Shown: positions 50,499 to 54,376 of the stretch, piece after piece
How positions within the stretch are numbered: position 1 is the stretch's first letter
Layout of the letters: each line of letters begins with the position of its first letter
Assembly: GCF_004564275.1 (NCBI RefSeq)
Contig: NZ_SPDV01000026.1
Span: 1 to 54,376, forward strand
Direction: 5' to 3'
DNA from: Sphingomonas parva (ex Maeng et al. 2020)
GTDB lineage: Bacteria > Pseudomonadota > Alphaproteobacteria > Sphingomonadales > Sphingomonadaceae
Length of the DNA stretch: 54,376 nt
The notes under the pieces: model-generated
Told to the model about the DNA's origin: nothing
Database searches by the model: none
Seen by the model: only the letters and a program-made list of their open reading frames with translations
Made by a program: the position numbers and the translations under genes

Positions 50499-51215
50499 AT
50501 GATCCTTGGCGCCCTACCGCTGGCAGCGCTCCTTGGCGTTGCCCTCCCCCCGGCGGCTCCCTCACCCTTTGTTGAGGGTGAGTATGCCCTTTACGGATTG
50601 GCCGGTTCGAACTCGGACGTACCGGTGGTAAATCCCAGCTTGCGGTCCCATGCGGATCTCTTGGCCGACAGCCGGGCTCTTCGCGACGCGGGCCTCTTCC
50701 CGACTGCCGCCTACCCGCACGTCCTGCGCTACACGATCTGGTTCGCCACCGGAGCAGCGAACGCTTCAACACAGCAACAGGGGACAAGGCGGATCATCGT
50801 CCAGTTCGCGGTCGCAGGAAGCGGCGAGAGGGCACAAGTACTCCTCGTGGAAGTGCACAGTCCGCTGCAGGGGGGAGCGGCCCCAACATCTCGCAAGGTC
50901 GGGTGGATCACCGCGGCCCGCTTCGAAGCGCTGCGGGCTGAGGTCCTCGCGAAAGCCGCTGCCCTTCGACCGAGTGAAATGAGTGTGCGAAGGCCTGTTC
51001 AGACATGCTCCCATTCCTCATCAACTTTGCTGGAGGTGCAAAGCCGCAGCCCGGCCGCAATCGAGCTCGTGCGAGAGACGGATTGCGGAGCACCTGAGTC
51101 TGCCCTGGAGGCCGGCGAGGTCCTCATTTCCGCGGCGGAGGAAGTGCTGGGTCGTGATATCCGTCGGCCAGTGGAGATGACGGTGCCGAATACCGGGGCA
51201 AAGCCACTAGGATAG
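50499..51215 (+). CDS. Exported protein of unknown function
   Basis: The 238-residue product starts at one of three consecutive codons (GTG ATG ATG, 50493-50501); ATG 50499 is best spaced from GGAAAGG. The signal peptide is MILGALPLAALLGVALPPAA. The mature region (YALYGLAGSNSDVPVVNPSL, YTIWFATGAANAST, RKVGWITAARFEAL) matches no family I know. Two Cys (about 167 and 195) could form a disulfide. Codon use is less GC-biased than the neighbours, fitting an acquired gene beside a transposase remnant. Confidence 0.6.
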   Translation: MILGALPLAALLGVALPPAAPSPFVEGEYALYGLAGSNSDVPVVNPSLRSHADLLADSRALRDAGLFPTAAYPHVLRYTIWFATGAANASTQQQGTRRIIVQFAVAGSGERAQVLLVEVHSPLQGGAAPTSRKVGWITAARFEALRAEVLAKAAALRPSEMSVRRPVQTCSHSSSTLLEVQSRSPAAIELVRETDCGAPESALEAGEVLISAAEEVLGRDIRRPVEMTVPNTGAKPLG

Positions 51216-51299
51216 AGCCGCTTCAAGCCAGCGGTTTGCGGCGCCAGAGAGAAGCTCGAGGCGCAATCAGAAATAGCGCAAGTCTCGCAGGCCTGCTGC

Positions 51300-51881
51300 C
51301 TAACTCATCCGCATCATCTGGCTCGGGAACGGCGCCGCGAGCGCGCACGCGTCGGCCGTCTCCGCCTCGAGCCATTTGTCGTGATCCTCCTCGTGCAGGA
51401 TCACCGGCATCGCCTTGGGGTGGATCGGCGCGACCAGAGGGTTCGGCTCACAGGTGAGGAACGCGAACGCCTTGCCGGTCTCGGTCGGCCGCCAGACGCC
51501 GGCGAAGGCGAAGATCGCCCGATCGATCGTCCCGAACCAATGTTCCTTTTTGGCCCCCTTCTCGCCGCTCCACTCGCAAAAGTCGGTCACCGGCACCAGG
51601 CAGCGGCGGTCGGGGCGGGACAGCGCCGAGCGCCAGAAAGGGCTGGCGAGGTTGCGCACGTTGGTGACCGGTGCCCGTGCGGCGGCCGGCGGCGGGAAGC
51701 CCCAGGTCATCGTGTCGAGCACGCGGCGCCCCTCCTCCTTCCGCACCACCCAGCCGATCCTCTTCGGGAACAGCTCCGGCGGCGGCAGCGGCTCCGGCTC
51801 CGGCATGATCAGCGCCGGGTCGATCCCGAAGCGCAGCGCCAGCTCCTGCTGCTTGGCCGTCATCCGGTAGCGGTTGCACAT
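51300..51881 (-). CDS. SRAP domain protein (YedK/HMCES type, abasic-site DNA-protein crosslinker)
   Basis: The 193-residue product starts MCNRYRMT, with Cys2 as the catalytic residue after Met removal. Other SRAP marks are NVRNLASPFW (Asn), VPVTDFCEWSG (Glu) and IHPKAMPVIL (His). The family forms a covalent thiazolidine link with abasic sites in single-stranded DNA and shields them during replication. AGGAGA lies about 10 bases upstream of the ATG. A LexA-box promoter on the same strand lies about 550 bp upstream, fitting SOS control. Confidence 0.93.
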   Translation of the reverse strand: MCNRYRMTAKQQELALRFGIDPALIMPEPEPLPPPELFPKRIGWVVRKEEGRRVLDTMTWGFPPPAAARAPVTNVRNLASPFWRSALSRPDRRCLVPVTDFCEWSGEKGAKKEHWFGTIDRAIFAFAGVWRPTETGKAFAFLTCEPNPLVAPIHPKAMPVILHEEDHDKWLEAETADACALAAPFPSQMMRMS

Positions 51882-52434
51882 GCGAGGGCTCTCCTGGTTG
51901 CCGCCTCAGTCTAGCGGCGCGCGCGGCCCGCACCAGAGCGTCGCGCAGGCGCATTGCCTCGGCCGCCGCCGCCGCCCGCTGCGCCGCGCGATCGGCAGCG
52001 GCACGCCGTGCGGTCTCCGCCGCGCCGCTCCGCTCCGCCGCGGCCCGCCGCGCCTTCGAGCGCGTCTCCATTCCACCGAAGAGTCCCATTTCTCCTCCTT
52101 CGGCCGGCCGAGCCGACCAATGTGCATCCTGCCGGTTGGCCAGATGCTCCCGCCGCGACGCGGCACCGCGCCGCAGCGGGACGCTGGGAGCCGTCGACGC
52201 CCGCTCGGCTACGGGAGCAGGCACGCCATCGGCATGGCTGGACGATGCGGACCATTGTCCACCTGCTGCGTCGTTGGGCCGGCGCATCGGGAGGCTTCCG
52301 GTCTCCGAACGATCCCCCGCCTTCGACGAACGGCCGCGGCGCGGAGGGATCGGCCCCTCGGGCCGGTGGTCGCGGACGGATGGGCCCGGAGCGACGTCGG
52401 CTCGCAAGGCTTCTGACCGTTGACCAATGAAGCG
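51882..52434 (-). other. Presumed leader of the LexA-controlled transcript; possible extra ORF
   Basis: No known gene fits this stretch. On the minus strand an ATG at 52089 has an excellent GGAGGAGA site and opens MGLFGGMETRSKARR followed by an Ala/Arg-rich helical region (RRAAADRAAQRAAAAAEAMR). Its frame, however, has no stop until 51448, running out of frame through the SRAP gene. Either it overlaps SRAP, or a one-base shift would end it near 51910 as a roughly 60-residue protein. It is left unresolved. Confidence 0.35.
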
Positions 52435-52464
52435 GAACATAGCACGAACATTGGCCCTTGTCAA
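52435..52464 (-). promoter_or_regulatory. LexA box overlapping a near-consensus promoter
   Basis: On the minus strand TTGACA (52459-52464), a 17-base spacer and TATGTT (52436-52441) make the best sigma70-type promoter in the window. GTTCGTGCTATGTTC (52435-52449) overlaps the -10 and is an exact GTTC-N7-GTTC, the alphaproteobacterial LexA operator. Transcription would run towards the SRAP gene. Confidence 0.75.
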
Positions 52465-52488
52465 TATCGCAACTCGGGAGTCGGCCGC

Positions 52489-52710
52489 TTGGGCAATCGC
52501 AACTTCGAGACCACCATCTGCTTCGCGCGCGCCCGCGCCGACTGCCGCATCGTCTGCGGCGGCTGCGCCTACGAGAGGATCGTCACCGGCCAGGAGCTCA
52601 TCCGCGCCTTCGCCGCCGTGATCCCGATCCCGGCCGCGGAGAAGAGGCTGAAATGCTCGCGCTGCGGCGAGAAACGGGCGCGGATGATCCCGGTCCCGAC
52701 GGCGCGGTGA
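52489..52710 (+). CDS. Small zinc-ribbon-like protein
   Basis: The 73-residue product begins at TTG (LGNRNFETTICFARARADC); GGGAG is about 7 bases upstream, and no ATG exists in frame (another TTG at 52420 would add 23 residues). Two Cys pairs, CGGC and CSRC, lie about 30 residues apart, separated by AYERIVTGQELIRAF and a Pro-rich turn, the spacing of a zinc ribbon. Function is unknown. It starts 25 bp from the -35 of the opposing LexA promoter. Confidence 0.6.
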   Translation: MGNRNFETTICFARARADCRIVCGGCAYERIVTGQELIRAFAAVIPIPAAEKRLKCSRCGEKRARMIPVPTAR

Positions 52711-52824
52711 TCAAGGGCTTCAACGGCTGGCTTTGGCCGATTCCTGCCGTTCGTCGGGCCACTGGCTGAGCTGGATTCCGGACCTTCAGCCAGGCGGCGC
52801 CGGCGTGGTGCCGACATCCCATCT

Positions 52825-52853
52825 CTCGTGGGCTGCAATCCGCAGCCTACGAG
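52825..52853 (+). promoter_or_regulatory. Hairpin masking the recombinase ribosome binding site
   Basis: CTCGTGGGCTGC (52825-52836) pairs with GCAGCCTACGAG (52842-52853) across a 5-base loop, a 12-bp stem with one G-U. The 3' arm overlaps GAGGAG, the ribosome binding site of the recombinase at 52864. Confidence 0.55.
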
Positions 52854-52863
52854 GAGAATGGTC

Positions 52864-53496
52864 ATGGTAGGATCAAAGTCTCGGCACGAGAAAGCGCGCA
52901 AGCCGATCTGGAACGCCGGCAGGATCGTCGGGGCCAAGCGGCCGCTGAAGGCTCAGCAGGTCTGGGCTATCCGCTTCCATCTGGATCACGAGGGTCGCAC
53001 GCGCGATCGCGCCCTCTTCGATATCGCGATCGACAGTAAGCTTCGGGGCTGCGACGTCGTGAAGCTCCGAATCGGCGACGTTGCGGCGGGATCCGAGGTG
53101 CGGCGCCGAGCCACCGTGGTCCAGCAGAAGACCGGCCGGCCCGTCTCGTTCGAGATCACCGAAGAGGTCCGTCAGAGCGTCCATGCCTGGCTCGAGAAGC
53201 GGAGGGGCAATGCGGATCAGCCGCTGTTCCCGAGCCGGGTGAATAGCTGCGAGCACATCAGCACCAGGCAGTATGCACGCCTCGTCGATGGCTGGGTCGA
53301 AGCTATCGGCCTCAACGTGCGAGACTATGGTACCCACTCCCTCCGCCGCACCAAGGCGTCGCTGATCTACAAGCGTACCGGCAATCTCCGCGCGGTGCAG
53401 ATCCTTCTCGGCCACACCAAGATCGAGAGCACGGTTCGCTAACTTGGCGTCGACGTGGACGACGCGCTTACCCTCTCCGAGGCCACTGACGTCTGA
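52864..53496 (+). pseudogene. Tyrosine recombinase/integrase with stop at the catalytic tyrosine
   Basis: The frame from ATG 52864 reads MVGSKSRHEKARKPIWNAGR and a catalytic domain: RDRALFDIAIDSKLRGCDVV with the first Arg, VVQQKTGRPVSFEI with the Lys, and THSLRRTKASLIY, then LLGHTKIESTVR. TAA (53440-53442) follows. Reading through gives LGVDVDDALTLSEATDV and TGA at 53494-53496. In relatives that position is TVRYLGVDVDDAL, where Tyr is the nucleophile, so a TAC-to-TAA change removed the catalytic residue and the last 18 codons. As it stands the 192-residue product can bind DNA but should not cut it. It is a small recombinase (about 210 residues) of the kind common on alphaproteobacterial mobile DNA. 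Between 53497 and 53769 nothing is recognised. Confidence 0.8.
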
Positions 53497-53769
53497 TCAG
53501 TCGCGCCATCGAGCCGACGGCGAGTTGGACCGAGCCGCTCGCCGCCGGCAGCTCATGCACCCGCAGCGACCATTCAGATGGTGGCGCGACTTACGTCCGG
53601 TGAAAGGGCATGCAGCGGACCGCGGTACTCCATGCAGGCAATGTCCGCATCCGAGTTCGAGCCAAGGCTCGGCGGTGCCGACTCAGCGACGATCGCGGAC
53701 GACGTGAATCGACCCGAAGCGGACTTCAGAACGCTGCTGGCGTTTTCCGTCCATTTGAGCCGGCGAGCG

Positions 53770-54120
53770 TCAGACACGCGGCTCCGCCGGATCGCGCCCG
53801 CTCCACGTCGCCCACAAAATCCGCTTCAATGTGGCCCAGTATGGCCGTCGTTTCTCCACCGGCCTCCGTCCGGCGATCAACCTCTTGAACTCCCATACGT
53901 GGCCAGAAAGGTACACCTCCCGCTCGTAAGCCGTCACCGGGACGGCCTTTGACCAAGCCCACCGATAGTACAGCCACTCGTCGCCACTGCGTTCGAAGGC
54001 GGTACTGAGGAGGTAGGGATAGTCACTCACAGACGGATCGATAGCTGACGCAATGTCCGCCTTCCACCCTCTCCAGCCGATCGTCTCGCGCTGGTGTCGA
54101 CGACGGGTGTACGGAAGGAA
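53770..54120 (-). pseudogene. Hypothetical protein C-terminal fragment, cut by IS110-type element
   Basis: An open frame encodes IASAIDPSVSDYPYLLSTAF, GDEWLYYRWAWSKAVPV and LSGHVWEFKRLIAGRRP, ending RDPAEPRV. Its Trp/Tyr-rich, balanced composition looks coding. No start codon fits, and the upstream side runs into the left end of an IS110 element, so the 5' part is probably lost or displaced. No family is recognised. Confidence 0.4.
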
Positions 54121-54376
54121 AGCTGATGGGGTGGACGCCCCCCGACGGCATCGATGTGCCAAAGTGGAGGTGTTGAAACACCACTGAGGGAGGCGTCCGT
54201 GTCGGAAGTTACCACAATCGGTCTGGATATCGCCAAGAGTGTTTTTCATGCGCAGGGCGCAGATGCGCGCGGTACGCTGGTGTTCAGCCGCAAGCTCACG
54301 CGCGGCAAGCTGCTCGACTTCTTCGCGGGGCAGCCGCGATGCATTGTAGCGCTGGAGGCGTGCGGCGGTGCGCATC
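54121..54376 (+). mobile_element. IS110-family insertion sequence, left end (runs off the window)
   Basis: The element includes a structured non-coding left end and the start of a DEDD transposase. GGACGCCCCCC (54133-54143) pairs with GGGAGGCGTCC (54188-54198) except for one mismatch, enclosing a smaller hairpin built from AGTGG-GTGTT / AACACCACT (about 54164-54186). The exact boundary near 54120-54130 cannot be fixed without the other end; IS110 elements lack classical terminal inverted repeats. Confidence 0.7.
54199..54376 (+). CDS. IS110 family transposase (3'-truncated by window)
   Basis: The GTG start has GGGAGG 5 bases upstream. The 59 visible residues include TTIGLDIAKSVFHAQGAD, with the first Asp of the RuvC-like DEDD domain, and CIVALEACGGAH, with the Glu. 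The Tn_IS110 N-terminal domain makes this assignment firm; the C-terminal serine-containing domain lies outside. The ribosome binding site sits in the 3' arm of a stem, which could damp translation. Confidence 0.92.
   Translation, partial: MSEVTTIGLDIAKSVFHAQGADARGTLVFSRKLTRGKLLDFFAGQPRCIVALEACGGAH

Noticed and set aside
52710-52860. tRNA or integron attC site before the recombinase
   Set aside because: The stem is a simple hairpin without cloverleaf or attC R-box features.

Overview
This is about 54 kb of high-GC DNA from an alphaproteobacterium, most likely a member of the Sphingomonadales. The pointers are four large TonB-dependent receptor genes, an F1-only ATP synthase operon (atpHAGDC without F0 genes), a PHA locus with PhaR, GTTC-N7-GTTC LexA-box architecture, and weak -35/-10 promoters of the TTGCnn / nTAGnn type. 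All product names come from reading translated motifs; no database search was run.

Layout. 1-2.4 kb: 3' end of a cadherin-like/RTX secreted protein, followed by a 41-residue peptide that looks like a RiPP precursor. 2.5-4.0 kb: a small basic protein (minus strand) and an Hsp70/YegD-like chaperone. 4.0-13.1 kb: the most system-like part. It holds a TonB receptor, an MFS transporter, an exported type-B carboxylesterase and an acyl-CoA ligase with overlapping or nearly abutting genes, then a TetR regulator and a 3-hydroxyacyl-CoA-type SDR. Similar palindromes precede the receptor and the SDR, and the cluster is bounded by two inverted copies of a 122-bp palindromic repeat. I read it as an inducible uptake, hydrolysis, activation and beta-oxidation module for a hydrophobic ester of unknown identity.

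13-32 kb is mostly housekeeping: DUF4197 protein, priA, a trypsin-like protease, a gluzincin/TPR protein, ada, atpHAGDC with a hairpin/T-run just upstream and a clear terminator downstream, a DUF6265-like protein, a DMT exporter, a solitary cpaF, an exported methyltransferase-like lipoprotein, an SLC13 permease and a lipoprotein. 32-35 kb: PHA locus (phaR divergent from a PhaC-like hydrolase, then phaA). 35-42 kb: two tandem TonB receptors. The second is broken by a 58-bp tandem duplication and also lacks the conserved FRAP segment of the barrel. 42-45 kb: phosphoesterase, alr and an RBBP9-type hydrolase. 45-50 kb: a promoter followed by a YezD-like protein, a TauE/SafE exporter, a TonB receptor and a ChrA-type transporter, which looks like a sulfur or oxyanion operon.

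50-54.4 kb is an accessory edge: a RAYT transposase remnant, an orphan secreted protein, an SRAP (YedK/HMCES) gene with a LexA box over a near-consensus promoter about 550 bp upstream, a zinc-ribbon protein, a tyrosine recombinase whose catalytic Tyr codon is now a stop, a truncated hypothetical gene, and the left end of an IS110-family element that runs off the window. I saw no tRNA, rRNA or CRISPR array.
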